This document shows, one piece after another, positions 1-5,830 of a DNA stretch of 5,830 nt; the first letter of the stretch is position 1; every line of letters starts with the position of its first letter. Under the pieces are notes generated by a model. It was not told where the DNA came from. It did not search any database and was given only the letters and a program-made list of their open reading frames with translations. This DNA is from Thermoplasmata archaeon. GTDB lineage: Archaea; Thermoplasmatota; E2; DHVEG-1. The position numbers and the translations under genes are program-made. Location: NCBI GenBank assembly GCA_003649715.1, contig QMSS01000092.1:1-5830 (forward strand), in the 5' to 3' direction.

Positions 1-17
1 ATGTGACCCATGAGCTT

Positions 18-62
18 CCCTGGGTTACAGGATAGCTATATCGGAAATTAAAAAGCCCAGGG
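18..62. repeat. Inverted repeat in upstream gene-free stretch
   Basis: CCCTGGG at 18-24 is the exact reverse complement of CCCAGGG at 56-62. Adding a G-U pair and a U-A pair extends the stem to about nine pairs (18-26 with 54-62) around a loop of 27 bases. It lies at the left edge in a stretch (1-110) where all three forward frames are interrupted and no protein can be supported. It could be the end of a structured RNA, a processing signal after a gene to the left, or chance. There is no T-tract directly after the stem on the + strand, so it does not look like a classic terminator. Confidence 0.3.
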
Positions 63-111
63 TAGATGAGAGACTAAACATTATTGAATTATGCAACACA
101 GCAACAAAAAC

Positions 112-126
112 AAAAATATTAAATAC
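112..126 (+). promoter_or_regulatory. Candidate TATA box for hsp20
   Basis: The A/T-only run AAAAATATTAAATA lies about 65 bases before the Hsp20 start and resembles an archaeal TATA element. Transcription would then begin near 145-150, giving a leader of roughly 40 bases that includes the Shine-Dalgarno. The whole region is A-rich, so the match has limited weight. I could not recognise a heat-shock regulator site. Confidence 0.35.
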
Positions 127-167
127 AAGATGCTATACAGGGTTCTAATAAAAAAAATGTTTGATTC

Positions 168-175
168 AGGAGGAG
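168..175 (+). promoter_or_regulatory. Shine-Dalgarno of hsp20
   Basis: AGGAGGAG is a strong match to the complement of the archaeal 16S rRNA 3' end. It sits 11 bases before the ATG at 187 with an A-rich spacer. It fixes that ATG as the start of the Hsp20 gene. Confidence 0.8.
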
Positions 176-186
176 AATAGAAAAAA

Positions 187-741
187 ATGGACCCATTCAA
201 AAGAGATAGAGATCGACGAAGAAGAAACCCATTCGACTTCTTCGACATAGACGATGAAGACTTCGAAAAAATATTCGAAGAAGCACGAAGAATAATGGAA
301 GAAATATTCCGCGAAGGAATATCCTTCAAATCATTTGAACCAGGAAAACCCATCATACATGGATTCAGCATAAAAATAGGACCAGACGGCAAACCACGGG
401 TACAAGAATTTGGAAACAAACCCATGAAAACACCAGCTGGAGAACCAATGATATCAGAAGAACGAGAACCATTGACAGACATAATAGAAGGAGAAGAAGA
501 AGTCTCAATAACCGTTGAGATACCCGGAGTAGAAAAAGAGGACATTGATCTCAACGTTACAGAAGACACAGTAGAAATCAACGTAGACACACCCCAGAGG
601 AAATACCATAAAATCATTGACCTACCATGTGAAGTGAAACCTAGGACAACAAAGGCCACATACAAAAACGGTGTTCTAGACATCGTCATAACACGTAAGG
701 AAAAGAAAAAAACTGGTGGATACAAGGTAGACATACAATAA
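187..741 (+). CDS. hsp20: Hsp20 family small heat shock protein
   Basis: This 184-residue protein is a cytoplasmic ATP-independent holdase chaperone that binds unfolding proteins and normally forms large oligomers. The N-terminal third (about 1-45) is very charged, with an Arg run at 10-13 and an acidic, Phe-rich helix-like part. A linker at about 50-77 (GKPIIHGFSIKIGPDGKP) is typical of archaeal members. The alpha-crystallin domain spans about 95-171: it contains VSITVEIPGVEKEDI (106-120) and the diagnostic A-x-x-x-N-G-V-L element (ATYKNGVL, 157-164). The extreme C-terminus has V-D-I (181-183), which fits the I/V-x-I/V motif that docks neighbouring dimers. The length is within the family range. 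The ATG is set by a strong Shine-Dalgarno. The gene seems monocistronic, with its own promoter and a T-tract behind it. Family assignment is secure; heat induction is inferred from the family only. Confidence 0.95.
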   Translation: MDPFKRDRDRRRRNPFDFFDIDDEDFEKIFEEARRIMEEIFREGISFKSFEPGKPIIHGFSIKIGPDGKPRVQEFGNKPMKTPAGEPMISEEREPLTDIIEGEEEVSITVEIPGVEKEDIDLNVTEDTVEINVDTPQRKYHKIIDLPCEVKPRTTKATYKNGVLDIVITRKEKKKTGGYKVDIQ

Positions 742-768
742 AAAATAGAGGAAGAAAAATATATCACA

Positions 769-779
769 TTTTTATTTTT
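769..779 (+). terminator. T-tract terminator after hsp20
   Basis: TTTTTATTTTT begins 27 bases after the Hsp20 stop codon. Archaeal RNA polymerase terminates at such T-runs without needing a hairpin, and I see no hairpin before it. It separates Hsp20 from the downstream nuclease genes. Confidence 0.6.
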
Positions 780-903
780 CTAAAACCAAAATAGAGGGAG
801 AGATACACAAAACACAAACCCCCTTAATCCCACAATCTCCCCACTCAAATTGTTAGTCTCCATCCAAAAAAAGAAAAGAAGAACCTTTATTGACAAAAAA
901 ACA
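780..903. other. Gene-free spacer with G-free stretch
   Basis: No protein is supported here. The + strand has no G from 803 to 851 (49 bases) and carries C-tracts at 819-823, 829-831 and 839-842. A 67-codon antisense frame crosses the spacer (780-983, -), but it lacks a ribosome site and starts inside the next gene, so it is not called. Confidence 0.5.
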
Positions 904-930
904 TTTAAACCAAAAAATCTTGGGTTTAAC
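902..930 (+). promoter_or_regulatory. Candidate promoter and operator of metallo-hydrolase gene
   Basis: TTTAAA at 904-909 within an A-rich run is a plausible TATA box, which would place transcription start near 930-935. The box is half of an inverted repeat, TTAAACC (905-911) and GGTTTAA (923-929), with an 11-base centre. A protein bound there would cover the TATA box and start region. The promoter itself is moderately supported by position. The operator role is inference. Confidence 0.4.
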
Positions 931-950
931 AAGTAAAAAGATTCATAACG

Positions 951-956
951 AAGGTG
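951..956 (+). promoter_or_regulatory. Shine-Dalgarno deciding the GTG start
   Basis: AAGGTG matches the GGTG part of the archaeal Shine-Dalgarno consensus and lies 11 bases before the GTG at 968. The frame has a TAA at 959-961, so no start further upstream is possible apart from the unlikely ATA at 965. This supports GTG as the start. Confidence 0.6.
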
Positions 957-967
957 TGTAAAAAATA

Positions 968-2380
968 GTGACAAGCCTAACATTCTATGGAGGAGTCAAA
1001 GAAATCGGCGGAAACAAAATACTGCTAGAGGACAATGACACAAAAATATTCCTAGACTTCGGTACAAGTTTCAAAAGAAGAAGCCTATTTTTTGAAGAAT
1101 ACCTAACTCCTCGTAGCTCCAACGGCATCGGAGATTTTCTCACCATGGGTCTAATACCAGACATACCTGGGGTTTACAGAGAGGATCTACTAAAACATAT
1201 GGGACGAAAACCTGAAGAACCTGAAATATCCGGTGTTTTTCTATCACATGCACATGCAGATCATGCAAACTATGTATCCTTCCTACACAAAGACATCCCT
1301 ATCTACTGCGGAGAAACATGTAAACTAGTTCTAGAGGCAGTTGAAGAACAAAGTCAGAGAAACATTGAAAACGAGGTAATCAACTTCAGACCACGACCAC
1401 TCCGAAGAGGGGACTACAAAAAACCACCAACCAAAAGAGTTTTTAGAACATTTAGAACAGGTGACAAGATAGTCGTAGACTCATTAGAAATAATACCTGT
1501 TCACGTCGATCACAGTGTACCAGGATCATATGGCTTCATCATACACACATCAAAAGGCACAATAGTATACACTGGTGATCTAAGAAACCATGGCCCACAT
1601 GCCAGTATGACACAAGATTTTATAGAAATGGCAGAGGAAAGCAAACCAATAGCTATGATCACAGAGGGAACAAGGATACAACATGGAAACACTGACGAGT
1701 CAGAGAAAAAAATATACAATGAGAGCAAAAGAGAGATACAACAATGCAGAGACACATCAATAGTTGACTTCAACTTCAAAGATGTGGACAGATTCAAAAC
1801 CTTCTACCAGATAGCCAGAGAGGTTGACAGAAAAATGGTTATAAGCTTCAAACACGTATGTTTCCTAGAAAAATACTATCAAGACAAAAAACTCGATGTA
1901 CCCAGCAGCAAGGACGAAAACATACTACTACTCAAACCTAAACGTCTAACAGGCACATACATTGATTCCGACTACACAGAAAAATACATACAAAAAAGAC
2001 TCGACTACCCCAACATAATCACAGCTGAAGAAATAGCAAAAAAACCCAAAAAATACATGGTCGTACTAAACTTCTACAGCTTCAACACACTAGTCGATCT
2101 AAACCCAAAAAAGGGTATATACATACATTCACTCTCCGAACCATTCAACGAAGAAATGGAAATATCATATGAACGTATGCACAACTGGCTGAAACACTTC
2201 AACCTCAAATTTGTACAATCCCACTGCTCAGGACACATATCCGGATCTGATCTTAAAAAAATGATTAAAACAATAAAACCCAAACAGCTTTATCCAATAC
2301 ACACAGAACATCCCGGTGTTTTCAGAAAACTACCAACAAAAACCCGGGTGGTACGAGAGGAAAAAAAGTATAAACTCTAA
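968..2380 (+). CDS. RNase J-like beta-CASP metallo-beta-lactamase-fold hydrolase
   Basis: This 470-residue protein resembles the beta-CASP branch of the metallo-beta-lactamase fold, whose RNase J members are zinc-dependent RNA exo/endonucleases. Metal motifs are all visible: strand-end Asp30 (FLDFG), H94-A-H-A-D-H99, His182 in VDHSVPGS, and Asp204 in YTGDLRNHG. The beta-CASP motifs also fit: Glu233 (ITEGT) as motif A, His419 in the H-x-S-G-H element as motif B, and His445 in YPIHTEH as motif C. The helical cap lies between about 234 and 410. A segment at about 40-86, rich in Pro and Gly, separates the first Asp from the HAHADH motif and seems longer than in classical RNase J. The start is GTG with an AAGGTG site; the N-terminus (LTFYGGVKEIGGNK) matches the family's opening strand. 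An OB/HD gene follows 105 bases later on the same strand. Fold and motifs are clear; RNA as substrate is inferred, and DNA or another phosphodiester remains possible. Confidence 0.88.
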   Translation: MTSLTFYGGVKEIGGNKILLEDNDTKIFLDFGTSFKRRSLFFEEYLTPRSSNGIGDFLTMGLIPDIPGVYREDLLKHMGRKPEEPEISGVFLSHAHADHANYVSFLHKDIPIYCGETCKLVLEAVEEQSQRNIENEVINFRPRPLRRGDYKKPPTKRVFRTFRTGDKIVVDSLEIIPVHVDHSVPGSYGFIIHTSKGTIVYTGDLRNHGPHASMTQDFIEMAEESKPIAMITEGTRIQHGNTDESEKKIYNESKREIQQCRDTSIVDFNFKDVDRFKTFYQIAREVDRKMVISFKHVCFLEKYYQDKKLDVPSSKDENILLLKPKRLTGTYIDSDYTEKYIQKRLDYPNIITAEEIAKKPKKYMVVLNFYSFNTLVDLNPKKGIYIHSLSEPFNEEMEISYERMHNWLKHFNLKFVQSHCSGHISGSDLKKMIKTIKPKQLYPIHTEHPGVFRKLPTKTRVVREEKKYKL

Positions 2381-2485
2381 AAACACTACACTCAATCCGG
2401 GTTACATCAAAAAAATGGGAAAAAGAGGATTAGGGGGAGAAAACCAAAAAACCCCAAACTAATTTCTGCTGGAGGAGCAAAAAAA
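2381..2485 (+). other. Intergenic gap with Shine-Dalgarno of next gene
   Basis: No T-tract and no convincing TATA box is visible in these 105 bases, which favours read-through from the metallo-hydrolase gene into the HD-domain gene. GGAGGAG at 2471-2477 is a strong Shine-Dalgarno, eight bases before the ATG at 2486. A 15-codon frame at 2415-2462 has no ribosome site and is not called. Confidence 0.55.
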
Positions 2486-3571
2486 ATGGTTGACCTATAC
2501 GACTATGACAAAAAAGAGAGAAAAGAAGAGCAGCCCATGATCGAGATAGACCATGGTAGAAGAAAAAAAGAACAATTCATCAAAGACCTCAAAGAAGGAG
2601 ACGAAATAAATGATTTCTTTGCTGTGAAAATAAAAAACCCACCGCGTCCATACAAAAAAGGCATCTGGTTCGACTTCATTGCAGCAGACAAAACAGGTGA
2701 AATAGGTGTAAAATACTGGGGTGGTGAAAACAAAGAACGTATAAAAAAACTGTACAACAGTTTCTCCGTAGGAGATGTAATACAAATACGATCAGGAGTC
2801 GTAGAAATATATGATGAAAAACCTCAAATATCAATAAACGAAACCATCGGAGGAATACGCAGATGTAGCCCCAAAGAATACGACATCAACGACCTAGTGC
2901 TCACACTAGAAGAAAACAAAATAAAAGAACTACTCAGATGGCTAAAAGAGGAAATCAAAAAAATTGAAAACGAACAACTAAAAAAACTTCTATCAGAATT
3001 CTTCGAAGACACAACCTTCATCGAAGAATTTACACACACACCATCTGCCATAACCCATCATCACAACTACATAGGTGGAAACCTAGAACATACAGTAGGA
3101 GTAGTCAGACTATGCAAAAACATATGCGAAATGTACCCCAACATAAACAGGGATCTACTAGTCACAGGAGCGATACTACATGATATCGGAAAACTCAAAG
3201 AATACAAATATGGAACTGCAATTGAAAAAACAGAGGAGGGAAACTTTATTGGACACATCGTAATCGGAGACAGATGGATCAGAGACAAAATAAAGAATCT
3301 AAGAGAAAAAGGAGAAAACTTCCCTAAAGAACTAGAAAACCACCTATCACATCTTATACTCAGCCATCATGGAAAATACGAATGGGGCTCACCACGTCTA
3401 CCTAAAACCGTTGAGGCCTGTATACTCCACTATGCTGATCTAATGGACTCTCAGGTCAAAAACTATATACAACAAGTTGAAGAGGGAAAAAAAATAACTG
3501 ATGACGACTGGACAGCCGTATGGGATCCTGATCTTGGAAGAAAAAGAATGATGTTCCTAGGAACAACATAA
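2486..3571 (+). CDS. OB-fold and HD-domain protein, YhaM-like 3'-5' exoribonuclease
   Basis: This 361-residue protein has the architecture of bacterial YhaM, a 3'-5' exoribonuclease that trims short RNA decay products. After a charged N-terminal tail (1-33), an OB-fold nucleic-acid-binding domain covers about 36-125. A Lys/Glu-rich helical linker follows at about 137-170. The HD metal-dependent phosphohydrolase domain covers about 185-335. Its ligands are all visible: His202 (NLEHTVGV), His232-Asp233 (ILHDIGK), His257 (GHIVIGD), His294-His295 (LSHHGKYEWGSP) and Asp318 (HYADLMD). The spacing and the SHHG...GSPR...P.T.EA..LHY..L.D pattern are what I know from YhaM. The ATG is set by GGAGGAG. 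It lies behind the beta-CASP gene and may share its transcript, which suggests paired RNA degradation. The domains are certain; RNA exonuclease activity is inferred from the family, and activity on DNA 3' ends is also possible. Confidence 0.9.
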   Translation: MVDLYDYDKKERKEEQPMIEIDHGRRKKEQFIKDLKEGDEINDFFAVKIKNPPRPYKKGIWFDFIAADKTGEIGVKYWGGENKERIKKLYNSFSVGDVIQIRSGVVEIYDEKPQISINETIGGIRRCSPKEYDINDLVLTLEENKIKELLRWLKEEIKKIENEQLKKLLSEFFEDTTFIEEFTHTPSAITHHHNYIGGNLEHTVGVVRLCKNICEMYPNINRDLLVTGAILHDIGKLKEYKYGTAIEKTEEGNFIGHIVIGDRWIRDKIKNLREKGENFPKELENHLSHLILSHHGKYEWGSPRLPKTVEACILHYADLMDSQVKNYIQQVEEGKKITDDDWTAVWDPDLGRKRMMFLGTT

Positions 3572-3576
3572 AAAAA

Positions 3577-3592
3577 AAGATTTATATGAATC
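3577..3592 (+). promoter_or_regulatory. Candidate TATA box before the Trm112-like gene
   Basis: AAGATTTATATGAATC contains TTTATAT, close to the archaeal TATA consensus. Transcription would start around 3608-3612, leaving only a short leader before the start codon at 3628. The core GATTTATATGAATC (3579-3592) is also palindromic apart from one T/G pair, and A-tracts flank it on both sides. No T-tract lies between the HD gene and this point, so read-through from upstream is also possible. Confidence 0.5.
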
Positions 3593-3612
3593 AAAAAAAA
3601 TTAGCTGAGTTT

Positions 3613-3623
3613 GAGGGGTGATC
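3613..3623 (+). promoter_or_regulatory. Extended Shine-Dalgarno deciding an ATA start
   Basis: GAGGGGTGATC carries GGTGATC, an exact match to the complement of the archaeal 16S rRNA tail, with one further wobble-compatible base upstream. It is the longest such match in the window. It ends four bases before the ATA at 3628, a normal distance for this long form. The in-frame TGA at 3619 overlaps it, so translation cannot begin further upstream. Confidence 0.75.
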
Positions 3624-3627
3624 TGCC

Positions 3628-3801
3628 ATAAAGAGAGAACTTTTAGACATCATATGCTGCCCAACATGCAAAGAAGATCTAAAACTTGTGATAAAAAAAG
3701 AGGAAAACAATGAGATAATAGAAGGAACCCTGATTTGCAAAAAATGTAACAGCAGCTACACAATAGAGGATGGAATACCAAATCTTCTACCAAAAAAATG
3801 A
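3628..3801 (+). CDS. Trm112-like zinc-ribbon methyltransferase activator
   Basis: This 57-residue protein fits the Trm112 family, small zinc-binding partners that stabilise and activate class I methyltransferases acting on tRNA and on translation release factors. The sequence opens with KRELLDII, the usual family start, followed by Cys11-Pro-Thr-Cys14, a charged middle, Cys37-Lys-Lys-Cys40, and the diagnostic ending Y-T-I-E-D-G-I-P-N-L-L-P (44-55). It is full length for a minimal archaeal member. The frame contains no ATG, GTG or TTG between the in-frame TGA at 3619 and the first cysteines; the first possible GTG is codon 21 and would remove the first zinc pair. The only start that keeps the conserved N-terminus and suits the Shine-Dalgarno is ATA at 3628. 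That implies a rare start codon, or a sequencing error or mutation of ATG. The gene lies 56 bases after the HD gene and converges on the helicase. Identity is well supported; its methyltransferase partner is not in the window. Confidence 0.82.
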   Translation: MKRELLDIICCPTCKEDLKLVIKKEENNEIIEGTLICKKCNSSYTIEDGIPNLLPKK

Positions 3802-3822
3802 TAAAAAATTAAAAAATTTTTA
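3802..3822. terminator. Compact convergent terminator region
   Basis: Only 18 bases separate the stop codons of the Trm112-like gene and the helicase gene. The spacer is made only of A and T: A-runs at 3803-3808 and 3811-3816, then five Ts at 3817-3821. Each strand therefore offers a short T-tract that could end transcription in its own direction. The T-run for the + strand overlaps the helicase stop codon. Confidence 0.5.
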
Positions 3823-5830
3823 GTTATTGATAAAACTACTGATATCTTCCAAAAGATTTTCCGAAATCTGCAGATCACTGATATATTTTTTAAAACGCGA
3901 TGCCCGTCTGTCCAAGATAACAGCTACCCCTCGATCATTCTCATCACGTATAAGCCTACCAATAGACTGCAAAAGCTTACGAGCAGTTGGTGCAACAACG
4001 GTATACTCCCATCCCTTCCCAAACTTCATATCATAGTATCTCTGCAGACCACGCTGCCTCGCCGTAGGTTTCGGATAGGGAATGCCAACAATTATCGCTA
4101 TCTCTAACTCCTCTGCGGGAAAATCCATTCCCTCACTGATCCTACCGCCGATCACAGAAAAAAGAGCGGCTCTACTGGTTTTTTTAAAACTGGATTCCTT
4201 AAAACCTGTTACTATACTCATCAACTCCATCTGCGACATGCTCTGTTCTTCAACATATATGTATCTGTTGATATCCTTTTTTATACCCTCATCCAGAAAC
4301 ATGGACATGGAATCAAAGCTTGGGAAGAAAACCATTGTGTTTCTGGGAAAAGCATTGCATATACTGCTAATATACCATCTCATTTTTGAAACAATTTTTT
4401 TATCTCTTTTTATCTCCTCATATTTTGTGGTTACATCCCGTACAAAAAATATTTTTCTGTTCTCAGGCGGGAATGGAGATGGGTAAGACACAAGCTTGGT
4501 GTCTATGGGTAGACCTATTGAATCACGGTATTCCTCCAATGGTTTTAATGTACCTGACATGTGTATGGATGAATGGAAATCCTTGATGATACTGGTTCCG
4601 ATAGAGGGATCTAGGCAATAAGCCTCTATACGCGGGTTCTTTCCACCTGTATCATCAACAACTAGCTTGATGTATTGGTCCATTTCAAGATTCATCCAAA
4701 AGTTTAGGAATACACCAAGTTTATGGATATAGGAACGAGGTAGTTTTCCTTCCCTCTGTTTGTACTCCTGTATTTTTTCTCCATATGCCATCAGGTCGCT
4801 GATGATATCATGCAGAGTATTGCTGGTTGTTTTTAGTCGTGACAGAATCTCTGATTCCAGCTCATGCGATGGTATGAATGCATCCCTCTTATCATCCATT
4901 GTGTCTGTTCTTAAACCATTTTCTAGAACACCATGTATGTAGGTGTTTTTCAAACCGTTTATTATGTCTGATAGTAGTCTGCAGAATTTTGAGACATGTA
5001 TAGTCCCATCAGCCAGCAGGGGGTCACCAAATCTTTCTGCCTCGTTGATGCAGCTGTTGAGCATCCACATGCTCAGCTGCGCTGAAAACAAGTCTCTGAT
5101 GTAGTCTGGTAGATTGTGTGCCTCATCTACGACAAGTATTATGTCCTCCTCAGGTACTGAGAGCCAATCTAGAAGCTTAACACGTATAGATGGATCAAAC
5201 ACATACACATATGGTACAACAACTAGCGATGCTTCTTGAACCAATATTTTGTTGATCTCATATGGGCATATCCTTTGTTTTTCACAGTACTCTATAAACT
5301 CCTCAGTGGACGGCAGATGTCTTCTAGTCCATATTATGATGTCATCCATTTTTTCTTTGTTTTCAATCAGGTTTTTATAGTACATACATCCCATATCATC
5401 TGATGTTTTGTTCTCCTCCCTGTTTTTTTGTTTTGTCAACACCTTTTTTTTCTCATTCAAGCAGAACCTTGATAGCTCATCAGATGTCCCTCTGCTGAGT
5501 TCAAGATTGTTTTTTGCCAGGATGCACATGTTTGCTCTGCCCTGTATTCCAACCCCAAAAATGTTTTTTTTCAGAGAATCATCTGTTTTTTTTCTAATGG
5601 CTCGTAGCTCCAAAATGACCTGTCTTTGCTGGGCATTAGTACGAGTCGTATAGACTATCTTTTTATTGTTTTCTAGCGCGTATTCCAGCGTGGATGTCAG
5701 AGCACAAATGGTTTTACCAGATCCAGTTCCTGATTCAAGAACTAGATGTCTCCTAGTTACAAGAACGTTTTTTATTGCACTTTTATTTTCTCTCGATTTT
5801 CTAGGGAACACAAATGAAACAAATTTCTTA
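3820..5830 (-). CDS. xpd: XPD/Rad3-type iron-sulfur DNA helicase, 5' end outside window
   Basis: This is a superfamily 2 5'-3' DNA helicase, which in archaea is thought to act in DNA repair. Numbering runs from the in-window GTG at 5811 (663 residues). Walker A is GTGSGKT (28-34) and Walker B is DEAH (229-232). Four cysteines for a 4Fe-4S cluster stand at 96 (NMCIL), 117 (RFCLN), 142 (GCMYY) and 182 (ICPYE), in the order known from Thermoplasma XPD. An Arch-domain-like helical region follows the DEAH box. The second motor domain holds HMSGTL (417-422), VFFPSFDSM, motif V GGRISEGMDF (555-564) and motif VI QSIGRLIR (615-622). The GTG at 5811 is probably not the start: the frame stays open to the window edge, the family's F-P-x-x-x-R element begins right at this codon, and no ribosome site lies upstream. 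The gene is therefore partial. Family assignment is secure; the pathway is inferred. Confidence 0.95.
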   Translation of the reverse strand, partial: KKFVSFVFPRKSRENKSAIKNVLVTRRHLVLESGTGSGKTICALTSTLEYALENNKKIVYTTRTNAQQRQVILELRAIRKKTDDSLKKNIFGVGIQGRANMCILAKNNLELSRGTSDELSRFCLNEKKKVLTKQKNREENKTSDDMGCMYYKNLIENKEKMDDIIIWTRRHLPSTEEFIEYCEKQRICPYEINKILVQEASLVVVPYVYVFDPSIRVKLLDWLSVPEEDIILVVDEAHNLPDYIRDLFSAQLSMWMLNSCINEAERFGDPLLADGTIHVSKFCRLLSDIINGLKNTYIHGVLENGLRTDTMDDKRDAFIPSHELESEILSRLKTTSNTLHDIISDLMAYGEKIQEYKQREGKLPRSYIHKLGVFLNFWMNLEMDQYIKLVVDDTGGKNPRIEAYCLDPSIGTSIIKDFHSSIHMSGTLKPLEEYRDSIGLPIDTKLVSYPSPFPPENRKIFFVRDVTTKYEEIKRDKKIVSKMRWYISSICNAFPRNTMVFFPSFDSMSMFLDEGIKKDINRYIYVEEQSMSQMELMSIVTGFKESSFKKTSRAALFSVIGGRISEGMDFPAEELEIAIIVGIPYPKPTARQRGLQRYYDMKFGKGWEYTVVAPTARKLLQSIGRLIRDENDRGVAVILDRRASRFKKYISDLQISENLLEDISSFINN

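Noticed and set aside
81..767. A 228-codon open frame on the - strand, longer than the Hsp20 frame it opposes
   Set aside because: It is antisense to a clear Hsp20 gene. Its Ser/Phe/Ile-rich product mirrors the A-rich codons of the + strand, and it has no ribosome site or family motif.
780..983. A 67-codon hydrophobic frame on the - strand across the spacer
   Set aside because: Its ATG lies inside the metallo-hydrolase gene, no Shine-Dalgarno precedes it, and its composition follows from A-rich promoter DNA read backwards.
22..2406. GGGTTACA occurring at 22-29 and again at 2399-2406, both between genes
   Set aside because: Eight bases repeated twice in 5.8 kb is compatible with chance, and the flanks do not match.
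2415..2462. A 15-codon ATG frame between the two nuclease genes
   Set aside because: It has no ribosome site and no recognisable product. It looks like chance in the leader of the HD-domain gene.
4082..4486. A 134-codon open frame on the + strand within the helicase gene
   Set aside because: It is fully antisense to conserved XPD motor-domain sequence, with no ribosome site or motif of its own.
1..5830. Search for CRISPR arrays, insertion sequences, tRNA or rRNA genes
   Set aside because: I saw no regularly spaced repeats, transposase frames, terminal repeats or tRNA/rRNA-like folds by reading both strands.

Overview
The window looks like AT-rich chromosomal DNA from an archaeon, most likely a euryarchaeal lineage near the Thermoplasmata. 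The gene set is archaeal in character: an XPD-type iron-sulfur helicase, a stand-alone Trm112-like zinc-ribbon protein, an archaeal-style Hsp20, strong Shine-Dalgarno sites and TATA-like promoters with T-tract terminators. The lineage is an inference from remembered family resemblance, mainly of the helicase to Thermoplasma XPD. No database search was run.

Layout. Positions 1-186 hold no gene I can support, apart from a small inverted repeat and the promoter and leader of the first gene. An Hsp20 small heat shock protein follows (187-741, +) and ends at a T-tract. A 226-base gap contains a G-free stretch and a candidate promoter. Next come two + strand genes with nuclease signatures: an RNase J-like beta-CASP metallo-hydrolase (968-2380, GTG start) and an OB-fold plus HD-domain protein of the YhaM type (2486-3571). 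A small Trm112-like gene of 57 residues (3628-3801, +) appears to start with the rare codon ATA behind a very strong Shine-Dalgarno. It converges on the XPD-like helicase (3820 to the right edge, -), whose 5' end lies outside the window.

How the genes fit together. The metallo-hydrolase and the HD protein are plausibly co-transcribed and may both act in RNA turnover. The Trm112-like protein would activate methyltransferases that modify tRNA or translation factors. Hsp20 protects unfolding proteins, and XPD unwinds DNA for repair. These are information-processing and housekeeping genes. I see no phage, transposon, CRISPR or defence island, and no clearly new multi-gene system. The observation most worth checking is the apparent ATA start codon.
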